This document shows, one piece after another, positions 16,671-24,317 of a DNA stretch of 64,000 bases. The translations under genes and the position numbers were made by a program. Below the pieces are notes generated by a model. That model worked only from the letters and a program-made list of their open reading frames with translations, was not told the DNA's origin and did no database searches. How positions within the stretch are numbered: position 1 is the stretch's first letter; every line of letters starts with the position of its first letter. The stretch is from Acidobacteriota bacterium (lineage in GTDB: Bacteria; Acidobacteriota; Vicinamibacteria; Marinacidobacterales; Marinacidobacteraceae), in contig JAJDUD010000024.1 of assembly GCA_022826825.1 (NCBI GenBank), forward strand, positions 99,084-163,083, read 5' to 3'.

Positions 16671-17846
16671 CTACGCCGCCATCTTCTGGGCGGCGTCGAG
16701 GACCGTCGCCATCTTCGCGGCGCCGCGCTGCATCTCGTCCATGGTGCCGATGGAGATGCGGCAGCGGGTCCATAGCGGCGGGAACGGCCGCCCGACCCGG
16801 ACGCCCTCCGCGGCGCAGGCCGCCTGGAACTGCTCGATCGGCATGCCGACGTCCACGAAGATGAAGTTCGTCTGGGCGTCGGTGGCGCTCAGCCCGCGGT
16901 CGGCGAAGAACTTGATGATGAAGTCCCGCCCCTCGGCGTTCCGCTTCTTCTCGTTCGGGAGGTAGTCGGGGTCCGCCTTGTCGCGCTCGAGCGCGGCGTT
17001 CGCGGCGACCAGCGCCGGAGTGCTGACCGAGTTGCCGAGGTGGAACTCATCGAGTTCCGCGATGGTGTCCTCGTGCGCGATCGCGTAGCCGACCCGAAGC
17101 CCCGCCATTCCGTAGGCCTTCGAGAAGGTGCGCGCCACGATGATGCGCGGGTTCTCGATCGCCGTCGGGATCATGGTCTCGTGGCCGGGCGTCGTCACGT
17201 AGTCGATGTAAGCCTCGTCCACCAGGATGCGGAGGTTCTTCTCGACGTCGAGCGCCCGCATCAGGAAGTCCTTGCTCTGGGCGGGATCCACGAGCGTCGC
17301 CACCGGGTTGTTCGGGTTGCAGTAGAAGAGCATCCCGCTGCCCTTGCAGGCGTGGAGCGTCTGGTCGAGATCCATCGTGAAGTCGGCGGTCAGCGGCACC
17401 GCCTTGGTCCGGTAACCCATGAGGTTGGCGTAGCCGAAGCACTCCTCGTAGGTCGGAAGCGATCCGACGAGGGCTTTCTCCTTGCTCGCATACTGGTGCG
17501 TGCAGTCCACCAGGATCTGGGTGGAACCGGCGCCGACAAGGACATTCTCCGGCTTCACGCCCCATTTCTCGGCGATCGCCTCGCGCACCGGGCCGCTGAA
17601 CCGGAACGGATAGCGTCCGGCGATCACCCCCTCGGGTCCGATGACCGAGTCGAGAGCGTCCATGACGAACTCGCCGGGACCGAGCGAGTTCTCGTTGTTG
17701 GCCAAATTGATCGCCTCTTCGGGGGCGATGCCCATCTGGGCGGCGAACGCGTACTGCTCGCGCAGCCGTGACCGGACGAAGGTCGCGGCGTAGAGGCCGG
17801 CGGCGCCGGCGGAGGCGTGACTCAGGAAACTGCGGCGGGAGAGCAT
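16671..17846 (-). CDS. Tat-exported class I/II PLP aminotransferase (HisC-like)
   Basis: This 391-residue protein starts with a twin-arginine signal (MLSRRSFLSHASAGAAGLYA). PLP-fold motifs follow: NNENSLGPGEF, a NPNNPVAT core, DEAYIDY, and the Schiff-base lysine in ARTFSKAYGMAGLRVGYA. It resembles histidinol-phosphate aminotransferase, but export by Tat argues against histidine synthesis and for an unknown periplasmic amino-transfer. The next gene upstream is a paralogue with the same layout and strand, 66 bases away, so they are probably one operon. Confidence 0.88.
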   Translation of the reverse strand: MLSRRSFLSHASAGAAGLYAATFVRSRLREQYAFAAQMGIAPEEAINLANNENSLGPGEFVMDALDSVIGPEGVIAGRYPFRFSGPVREAIAEKWGVKPENVLVGAGSTQILVDCTHQYASKEKALVGSLPTYEECFGYANLMGYRTKAVPLTADFTMDLDQTLHACKGSGMLFYCNPNNPVATLVDPAQSKDFLMRALDVEKNLRILVDEAYIDYVTTPGHETMIPTAIENPRIIVARTFSKAYGMAGLRVGYAIAHEDTIAELDEFHLGNSVSTPALVAANAALERDKADPDYLPNEKKRNAEGRDFIIKFFADRGLSATDAQTNFIFVDVGMPIEQFQAACAAEGVRVGRPFPPLWTRCRISIGTMDEMQRGAAKMATVLDAAQKMAA

Positions 17847-17912
17847 GGGGTGGCTACCTCCTCGTAGCGGGGGGTCCTTGGTGCGAGATGGGAGCTGCGA
17901 TCCCTCGGGATA

Positions 17913-19106
17913 TCACTGCTGCTGGTTGTCGGCGGTGGCGAGGCCGAGCACTTCGGCGAAGACCGCGGTCGCGCGCTGCATCTCCTCGAGGGTGCCGATC
18001 GAGATGCGGGCGTGGGTGTCCTCGTAGGGAGGGAAGTCCCGCCCCACCATGATGCCCCGCTCGGCGCAGGCCTCGCGGAACTCCTTCGCCGGCCGGCCGA
18101 TGTTCACGAAGATGAAGTTCGTGTTGCTGGGGACCGGATCGAGGCCGTGCCCCGAGAAGAAGTCATGGGTGAGCTTGCGGGCCGCTTCGTTCCGCTGGAT
18201 TTCCTTCTTGATGTAGTCCGGGTCCTCCAGCGATCCCATCGCCGCGGCGATGGAGAGGACGGAGGTTCCGAACGTGAGCTGCAGCGGCGCGAGCTTCGCG
18301 ATGGTGCCGGCCTGGCCGAAGCCGTAGCCGACCCTGAGGCCGGCCATCCCGAAAGCCTTCGAGAACGTCCGCGCCACGAACACGTCGCGGTGTTCCATCG
18401 CGAGTCCGGCGCCGGTGTCGAAGCCGGGATGCGAGGCGTAGTCGTAGTAGGCCTCGTCGAGCAGGATGGCGGTGTACGGCGATTCCTTCTTGACGAAGTT
18501 CACGAAGTCCGTCACGTCGGCGAGCGAATGGACGGTGCCGGTGGGGTTGTTCGGGTTGCACAGGAAGACGAGCCCGGCGCCGATCGCCGCTCCCGCCATC
18601 TTGTCGAGGTCGAGTCCCAGACCGCCGGTCAGGGGGAGGGCCTTGACCTGGGCGCCGAAGTAGCGGGCCGCCCGTACCGGGCTCTCGTAGGAGCACTCCG
18701 CGGTGACCAGCGGCCGGTCGGGGCCGGTGTAGGTACGGACGGCGGTCCGCAGAATCTCTCCGGACCCTGCCGACAGCACCACATTGTCGGCCTTGCCCCC
18801 GAACATTCCCCCGATCTTGTTGCGGAGGTCGGTCCCGCTGACCTGCGCGTTCATCGGGTAGCGCATGATGGAACCGTACGCTTCCCGGAGCGCCGCCACC
18901 GCGGAAGGTCCCGGTCCGAGCGGGTTCTCGTTGCTGCTGATCCGGATTTCGTCGTCCTCGGGGGGAGGGACGAAAACCGGCCCGCCCCGGAAACCGTTCT
19001 CGGCTTCCCAGGCCTCCCGGCCCCGGGCGCTGATCGCATGGAGGGAGGCGGCGCTGCCCGCCCCGGCGGGCGCCAGACTGAGGAAACTGCGACGCGTGGT
19101 CTTCAT
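17913..19106 (-). CDS. Tat-exported class I/II PLP aminotransferase (HisC-like), paralogue
   Basis: Counting from ATG 19106 the protein has 397 residues. The twin-arginine signal is MKTTRRSFLSLAPAGAGSAA. PLP motifs are ISSNENPLGPGPSAV, FLCNPNNPTGTVH, LLDEAYYDYA and the lysine in ARTFSKAFGMAGLRVGYG. The open frame continues upstream without family similarity, and the Tat signal fixes the start. It probably forms an operon with the paralogue downstream. The function of the pair is unknown; export with the cofactor already bound is the usual reason for Tat use. Confidence 0.88.
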   Translation of the reverse strand: MKTTRRSFLSLAPAGAGSAASLHAISARGREAWEAENGFRGGPVFVPPPEDDEIRISSNENPLGPGPSAVAALREAYGSIMRYPMNAQVSGTDLRNKIGGMFGGKADNVVLSAGSGEILRTAVRTYTGPDRPLVTAECSYESPVRAARYFGAQVKALPLTGGLGLDLDKMAGAAIGAGLVFLCNPNNPTGTVHSLADVTDFVNFVKKESPYTAILLDEAYYDYASHPGFDTGAGLAMEHRDVFVARTFSKAFGMAGLRVGYGFGQAGTIAKLAPLQLTFGTSVLSIAAAMGSLEDPDYIKKEIQRNEAARKLTHDFFSGHGLDPVPSNTNFIFVNIGRPAKEFREACAERGIMVGRDFPPYEDTHARISIGTLEEMQRATAVFAEVLGLATADNQQQ

Positions 19107-19261
19107 CGGGGTTCTCCCTGATCGTGTGGGTGCTCGGGTTTCGCGAGCGTCTGCGGAGTGACGGTCGGCGCGTTCGCCAGTACCTTTCCTGCCATCAAAT
19201 GTGTTCGCGGGGAGCGTATCCGCTGGATGAGATACGCCGCAACCCCTCGCGGTGTTCCGGA

Positions 19262-19777
19262 TCAGTGGATCATCAGGTCGGTGACGAGCGCGGTGTTCCC
19301 CCACTGCATCTTGAGGGTGCCGTTCATCCCGTCCGCCATCAGGCTGATCGTGAACATCTCCGCGGAGTCGTCCGTCGTTTCGACCTTCAGCGGCGCGCTG
19401 AAGAGGTCCTTCTCCGGATCGTGCGCGAGGCCGGGCTGTCCGGTCTCGCTGTTGACGAGCAGGTCCCAGCCGTCGTCGGTCTTCTTGGCGAACAGGCTGT
19501 AGGCGCCGGCAGCCGCCATGTTGGCGCCGATCATCAGGTCGCCCTCGCTGGTGATGGTGGTGGCGTTCTCCGAACCGAGCCGCCACACCATCCCGGGAGT
19601 GACCTGCGCGAGCATGTCCCGCCCGTTCAGGCTCGGCCGGCCGTACTCCACGGTCACCGCCTTGCCGTTGAAGGTCGCCTCGGCCTTGCCGCGCGGGTTG
19701 TGCGCGAACGCGATCGCGGCGACCGCCAGGGCGGCGGTGAGTACGGGAACCAGTCGGTGCTTGGGGAATTGGGTCAT
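19262..19777 (-). CDS. DUF2911-family exported protein
   Basis: This 171-residue protein has a signal peptide (about residues 1-25, ending AFA-H). The body carries the DUF2911 pattern VEYGRPSLNGRDM, WRLGSENATTITSEGDLMIG and AAGAYSLFAKK. Proteins of this family are common in Bacteroidota and Acidobacteriota and have no established biochemical role. It is separated by about 155 bases from the upstream end of the aminotransferase pair and divergent from the GWxTD gene. Confidence 0.85.
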   Translation of the reverse strand: MTQFPKHRLVPVLTAALAVAAIAFAHNPRGKAEATFNGKAVTVEYGRPSLNGRDMLAQVTPGMVWRLGSENATTITSEGDLMIGANMAAAGAYSLFAKKTDDGWDLLVNSETGQPGLAHDPEKDLFSAPLKVETTDDSAEMFTISLMADGMNGTLKMQWGNTALVTDLMIH

Positions 19778-19914
19778 GGGACGCGTCCTCCGGCGGCGAT
19801 TCTAGCGACGGTTCGCGGACGTTCCGTTGCGGCGTTCGCGGACGGCGCGGTAGGCTCACTCGTGAGGGGAGCCGGTTCGTGTTCGCGCGCACTCCGGAAC
19901 CCCCGCCGCTGCCC

Positions 19915-22065
19915 ATGAAATCCCGTTGCCGCCGCCTGCCGTTCACGTTGCCGGCCGCCGGGCTCGCCCTGCTTGCCTGCTCCCTCGCCGGAGCCGACGA
20001 GCGCGTGGACCGCCTGCCCGAGGAGCATCGCGTCTGGCTCGAAGAGGAGGTGGTCTACATCATCACCGAGGCCGAACGGGAGGTGTTCCTCGGGGTGGAG
20101 GGATTCGAGGAACGCGAACACTTCATCGAGGCGTTCTGGCAGCGGCGGGATCCCGTGCCGGCGACGAAGGAGAACGAGTTCAGGACCGAGCACTACGAGC
20201 GGCTCGATTACGCGAACCGGTTCCTGGGGCGGGATGCCCCCCGGCCGGGTTGGCAGACGGACCGGGGCCGGTTCTGGATCATCCTCGGCAAGCCGCGTAC
20301 GCGGGAGCAGTTCGACGGCCGGAACGAGATCGTGAGCGCGGATCTGTGGATCTACCAGGGGGACACCAGGCTCGGCCTGCCCCCCCGGTTCAACCTCCTC
20401 TTCTTCAAGAAGGAGGACATCGGCGAATACGAGCTCTATCACCCCATGTCGGACGGGCCGGACCGGCTCGTGCGCCGCGGCGAGCTGCTCCGCAACCGGC
20501 AGCACCACGCGGTGGACATCCTGGAGATCGTCTCCATGGATCTCGCCCGCGCCAGCCTGGTGGTGGACCTCACGGATCCGCAGGCCGACTTCCTCTCCGC
20601 GACCAACACGATCGCACCGCGGCTCGACACCGTTCGGCCCTCCATGAGCGTGGACAAGAACTTCATCGACATCGAGGAGTCCCCGTACAAGCTCGTGGAT
20701 CTGGAGGAGATCGAGGGGTATCTCCGCTACGGAGACCGGGTCACCGCGGAGTACTCGTTCCGGTACGTGAAGAGCGAGGCGGACTTCCGGGTGCTCCTGG
20801 GACCTCGGAACACCCCCTTCATTCACTACAGCGTGAAGCTTGCTCCGGAAGACTTCGCCCTCGAGTTCGACGACCGGGAGAACCTCTACCAGACGACGCT
20901 CGACATCGACCTCGAATTGCGGACGCTCGAGGGGCGACTGATCGCGATGCAGCGGAACGAACCCCAGATCCGCCTCACCGAGAGCCAGCACCTGGACGCG
21001 GGCCGCAGCCCGTTCGCCTATCGCGACAACCTCCCGGTGATCCCCGGGGAGTACGAGGTGAGCGTGGTCGTCCGGAACCGCGCCACCCAGCAGTACACGG
21101 TAGCGAGCGCCGAGGTCCGGGTGCCCGCGACCGGAGCGGGTTCCGTCGGGCTGGCGGACCTCGTGCTGGCCTACCGGGTGGATCTGGAGCCCGACCTCAC
21201 CACCGGGCTTCGCTTCGGAACCTTCCAGTTCGGTTCGTCGGTCATGGAACCCTCGATCGGGGGTGTGTTTTCGACCAGCGACACGCTGAGCGTCGCGGCA
21301 CAGCCGGTGAACGCGGCGAATGGGCACCAGGTACGGCTCTGGATCGTGCCGGACACGGCCGTGACCGGGGAGACGGCGGCCCCGGCCGCGCCGCTCGTGG
21401 AACGGACCGTCCCGGCGGGAACCGCCGCCGACCCACCCATCGTGGACATTCCGCTGGCGGGTGTCGGGTCGGGCAGGTACCGGCTGGTGGCCGACCTGCT
21501 GGACAGCGCCGGCAAGGTCGTGGCCTCCCGGGAGGCGCCTGTGCTGGTCTCACCGCGCGCCGCCGTGGACCGACCCGGCTTCATCGTCAGGCGCTCTTTT
21601 GCCAGCCACGTTCCCGGATTGCTCGCGTTCGCGCTCGGCGACCAGTTCATGGCCCACGGACGGATTCCGGAAGCCACCGTCGCGTTCCGCGAGGCGACCG
21701 CGAACCCGGATCTGCCGATGGCGCGCTGGAAGCTCGCCAGCGCGCTGCTCTTCACCGGGCAGGCGAACGAGGCGCTCGATCTGCTGCTCCCGATCGAGAC
21801 GGACTACCCGAACGAGATCGAGGTGGCCGAGGGAGTGGGCTTCGCCTACTACATTCGGGGTGAGTGTGACGAGGCGCTGCCGCGGCTCGAGCATGCCCTC
21901 AGCCTGCGGGCGGCGGACCCGTCGCTCCTGAACGCGCTGGGCGACTGCCACGAACAAGTCGGCGACGGCGAGCGGGCGCGGGAGATGTTCGAGCGTTCGC
22001 TGGAACTGAATCCCGGCCAGCAAGGCGTTCGGGACCGCCTCGCGGGGCTCGGCGATCCGCGCTGA
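19915..22065 (+). CDS. GWxTD-domain protein with C-terminal TPR repeats
   Basis: This 716-residue protein starts at ATG 19915, chosen because it begins the signal peptide MKSRCRRLPFTLPAAGLALL. Residues ~30-180 contain the GWxTD domain, with the defining GWQTDRGRFWIILGKP and upstream FIEAFWQRRDPVP. A beta-rich middle region follows, and the last ~150 residues are TPR-like (AFREATANPDLPMARWKLAS, LNALGDCHEQVGDGERAREMF). GWxTD proteins are frequent in Acidobacteriota, usually exported, and of unknown function. It precedes murB by 36 bases. Confidence 0.85.
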   Translation: MKSRCRRLPFTLPAAGLALLACSLAGADERVDRLPEEHRVWLEEEVVYIITEAEREVFLGVEGFEEREHFIEAFWQRRDPVPATKENEFRTEHYERLDYANRFLGRDAPRPGWQTDRGRFWIILGKPRTREQFDGRNEIVSADLWIYQGDTRLGLPPRFNLLFFKKEDIGEYELYHPMSDGPDRLVRRGELLRNRQHHAVDILEIVSMDLARASLVVDLTDPQADFLSATNTIAPRLDTVRPSMSVDKNFIDIEESPYKLVDLEEIEGYLRYGDRVTAEYSFRYVKSEADFRVLLGPRNTPFIHYSVKLAPEDFALEFDDRENLYQTTLDIDLELRTLEGRLIAMQRNEPQIRLTESQHLDAGRSPFAYRDNLPVIPGEYEVSVVVRNRATQQYTVASAEVRVPATGAGSVGLADLVLAYRVDLEPDLTTGLRFGTFQFGSSVMEPSIGGVFSTSDTLSVAAQPVNAANGHQVRLWIVPDTAVTGETAAPAAPLVERTVPAGTAADPPIVDIPLAGVGSGRYRLVADLLDSAGKVVASREAPVLVSPRAAVDRPGFIVRRSFASHVPGLLAFALGDQFMAHGRIPEATVAFREATANPDLPMARWKLASALLFTGQANEALDLLLPIETDYPNEIEVAEGVGFAYYIRGECDEALPRLEHALSLRAADPSLLNALGDCHEQVGDGERAREMFERSLELNPGQQGVRDRLAGLGDPR

Positions 22066-22101
22066 TCTCCCGGCCCCCACGGACGGGATGGCCATCCCCT
22101 G

Positions 22102-23034
22102 ATGGGCCCGGAACCTGATCCGCTGCCCGAGGAAAAACCCTTTCGCAAGGACGTTCTCCTCGCGCCGCTGACGACGCTCGGGCTGGGTGGACCGGCCGAC
22201 TGGTTCGTCGAGGCCCGGAGCGAAGCGGAACTCCGGGGGGCCCTCGCCGCGGCGCGGGAGAGTGGGTTGCCGGTCACCCTGCTCGGGGGCGGGTCCAACG
22301 TGCTGGTGTCCGATGGAGGAGTCCGCGGCCTGGTGGTCCGGGTGAGGGGAGGCAGCGCCCGGCAGGTGGACAGCGGGACCGTCCGGGCCTTCGCCGGCAT
22401 GACCGTGAACGGGCTGGTTCGCTGGTGCATCCAGCGAGGGCTTGCCGGTCTCGAGACCTGGGCGGGCACGCCGGGAACCGTCGGGGGCGCGATCCACGGG
22501 AACGCTCATTTCGGCGGCCGGGAGATGGGCGAGCTGGTGATGGGTCTTCGCGTCGCGGACGACGCGGGAAGAGTTGAGAACGTCCGCGCGGAAGCGGTGC
22601 AGTTCGGTCCCGGGGGCATCGCCCTCGCCGGGCGGGGACGCGTCCTGCTCTCGGCCGACTTCGGGGTGCAGCCGCAAGACCCGGCTGTCCTGCGCCGGCG
22701 GGCCCGGGCGTCCCTCGCGTTCAGGAAACGGACCCAGCCGCTCGCCTTGCCCAGCGCCGGCTGCGCCTTCAGGAACCCCGATCCCGAGGGAGCCTCCCTG
22801 CCGTCCGGCGTTCCCTGCGCCGCCGGCGCCCTGCTCGACCGGGCCGGGATGAAGGGCGTCGCGGTCGGCGGCGCCCGGGTGTCGGAGGTCCATGCGAACT
22901 TCCTGACCGCCGGGCCGGGCGCCACCGCGGCCGACGTGCATCGGCTGCTCGGAATCTGCCAGGCGGCCGTGAAGGCGGCCTTCGGGGTGAAGCTCGTGCC
23001 CGAACTGGTCCTGCTGGGAGACTTCCCGTCTTGA
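22102..23034 (+). CDS. murB: UDP-N-acetylenolpyruvoylglucosamine reductase
   Basis: This 310-residue FAD/NADPH enzyme reduces UDP-GlcNAc-enolpyruvate to UDP-MurNAc in peptidoglycan synthesis. FAD-binding motifs LLGGGSNVLVSDGGVRGLVV and AGTPGTVGGAIHGNAH are clear. The residue donating the second proton, usually Ser in GSxFKNP, is Cys here (PSAGCAFRNP), a substitution seen in part of the family. It overlaps murA by 4 bases, so the two consecutive pathway enzymes are coupled outside a dcw cluster. Confidence 0.95.
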   Translation: MGPEPDPLPEEKPFRKDVLLAPLTTLGLGGPADWFVEARSEAELRGALAAARESGLPVTLLGGGSNVLVSDGGVRGLVVRVRGGSARQVDSGTVRAFAGMTVNGLVRWCIQRGLAGLETWAGTPGTVGGAIHGNAHFGGREMGELVMGLRVADDAGRVENVRAEAVQFGPGGIALAGRGRVLLSADFGVQPQDPAVLRRRARASLAFRKRTQPLALPSAGCAFRNPDPEGASLPSGVPCAAGALLDRAGMKGVAVGGARVSEVHANFLTAGPGATAADVHRLLGICQAAVKAAFGVKLVPELVLLGDFPS

Positions 23035-24317
23035 TCCGGGAAGCGCCGCCGCCGACCACCCTGATCGTCGAAGGCGGCGCCCGGTTGGAGGGCAGGGTGA
23101 CGGTGGAGGGAAACAAGAACGCGGCGCTGCCGCTCCTTGCCGCCTGCCTCCTGACCGACGAGTGGTGCGAACTCCGAAACATGCCCGACATTCGGGACGC
23201 CGTCACCATGGCCGGGGTCCTCGAGGGCCTGGGGGCCGAAGTCGAAGGGGTCGGGACGGATCGGGTGCGGGTCCGCGCGGCGGACATCCGGAATGAGGAA
23301 CCCGACCCCACGGGCGTGGGGCGGCTCCGTGGCTCGGTGCTCCTCGCGGCGCCCATCCTGGCGCGCCGGGGCCGGGTGCAGATGGGAGAGCCGGGAGGAG
23401 ACTTCGCGGGACGCCGGGGCTTCGAGGTGCACCTTGCCGCGCTCCGCGCGCTGGGAGTGCGGGAGGTGGAAGGACCGGGTCGCCAGCTCGAGGCGCCCGA
23501 GGGACTGCGGGGAGCCTCGTTCTATCTTGAAGAGGCCTCCGTGACGGGGACGGAAACGGCCCTCCTGGCCGCGGCCGGTGCGGAAGGAGTCTCGGAGATT
23601 CGCCATGCGGCCTGCGAGCCGCACGTCGTCGAGCTCTGTGGGTTCCTGCAAGAGATGGGGGTGCACATCGAGGGAGCCGGCACCCCGACCCTCCGGGTCG
23701 CGGGGACGCGGCGGCGAAGAGGCGCGTCCTGGACCCTTTCGGGAGACTTCGTGGAGGCCGGGAGCTGGGCGGCGGTGGCCGCGCTGACCGGGGGAACGGT
23801 GGAGATTCAGGGGGCCCGGACGGTGGACCTGGAGCCGATCACCGCGGTCCTCGGCCGGCTCGGTGTCGTTCTTCGGCAAGGCGACGATCGCCTGCTGGTC
23901 GAGCCTTCGCGGCTGCACGCGGCGCGCCGCATCACCACCGCCCCGTGGCCGGGCTTCCCGAGCGACATGGTGAGCCTCACGACGGTGCTGGCGACGGCCG
24001 CCGAAGGCGCGACCCTCGTCCACGACTGGATGTACGAACTGCGCCTGTTCTCCCTCGAACAGTTGATCGGGATGGGAGCGGACATGTTTCTCTGCGATCC
24101 ACACCGCGTCATCGTCACGGGTCCCAGCCGGCTTCGGGGCAGGGACCTCGACGCCCGCGACATCCGCTCGGGAATGGCGCTCATCGCGGCGGCCCTCGCC
24201 GCTTCCGGCGAGAGCCGCATCACGCCGCTCGAGACGGTGCAGCGGGGCTATTCGGACCTGCCGGCGAAACTGCGTTCGCTGGGCGCCACGGTGGATGTCC
24301 GCAGCGCGTCAGCCTGA
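23031..24317 (+). CDS. murA: UDP-N-acetylglucosamine 1-carboxyvinyltransferase, Asp in place of catalytic Cys
   Basis: This 428-residue EPSP-synthase-fold enzyme transfers enolpyruvate from PEP to UDP-GlcNAc. It starts at TTG 23031, overlapping the murB stop (TTGA). The Lys-Asn pair is in VEGNKNAALPLLAA. The active-site loop normally reads PGGCxIGxRP; here it is EPGGDFAGRRGF, so Cys115 (E. coli numbering) is Asp, as in mycobacterial and chlamydial MurA, which resist fosfomycin. PWPGFPSDM carries the other catalytic Asp. Its end overlaps the convergent ligD by 9 bases. A paralogue role is possible, but the murB partner favours the housekeeping enzyme. Confidence 0.92.
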   Translation: MIREAPPPTTLIVEGGARLEGRVTVEGNKNAALPLLAACLLTDEWCELRNMPDIRDAVTMAGVLEGLGAEVEGVGTDRVRVRAADIRNEEPDPTGVGRLRGSVLLAAPILARRGRVQMGEPGGDFAGRRGFEVHLAALRALGVREVEGPGRQLEAPEGLRGASFYLEEASVTGTETALLAAAGAEGVSEIRHAACEPHVVELCGFLQEMGVHIEGAGTPTLRVAGTRRRRGASWTLSGDFVEAGSWAAVAALTGGTVEIQGARTVDLEPITAVLGRLGVVLRQGDDRLLVEPSRLHAARRITTAPWPGFPSDMVSLTTVLATAAEGATLVHDWMYELRLFSLEQLIGMGADMFLCDPHRVIVTGPSRLRGRDLDARDIRSGMALIAAALAASGESRITPLETVQRGYSDLPAKLRSLGATVDVRSASA

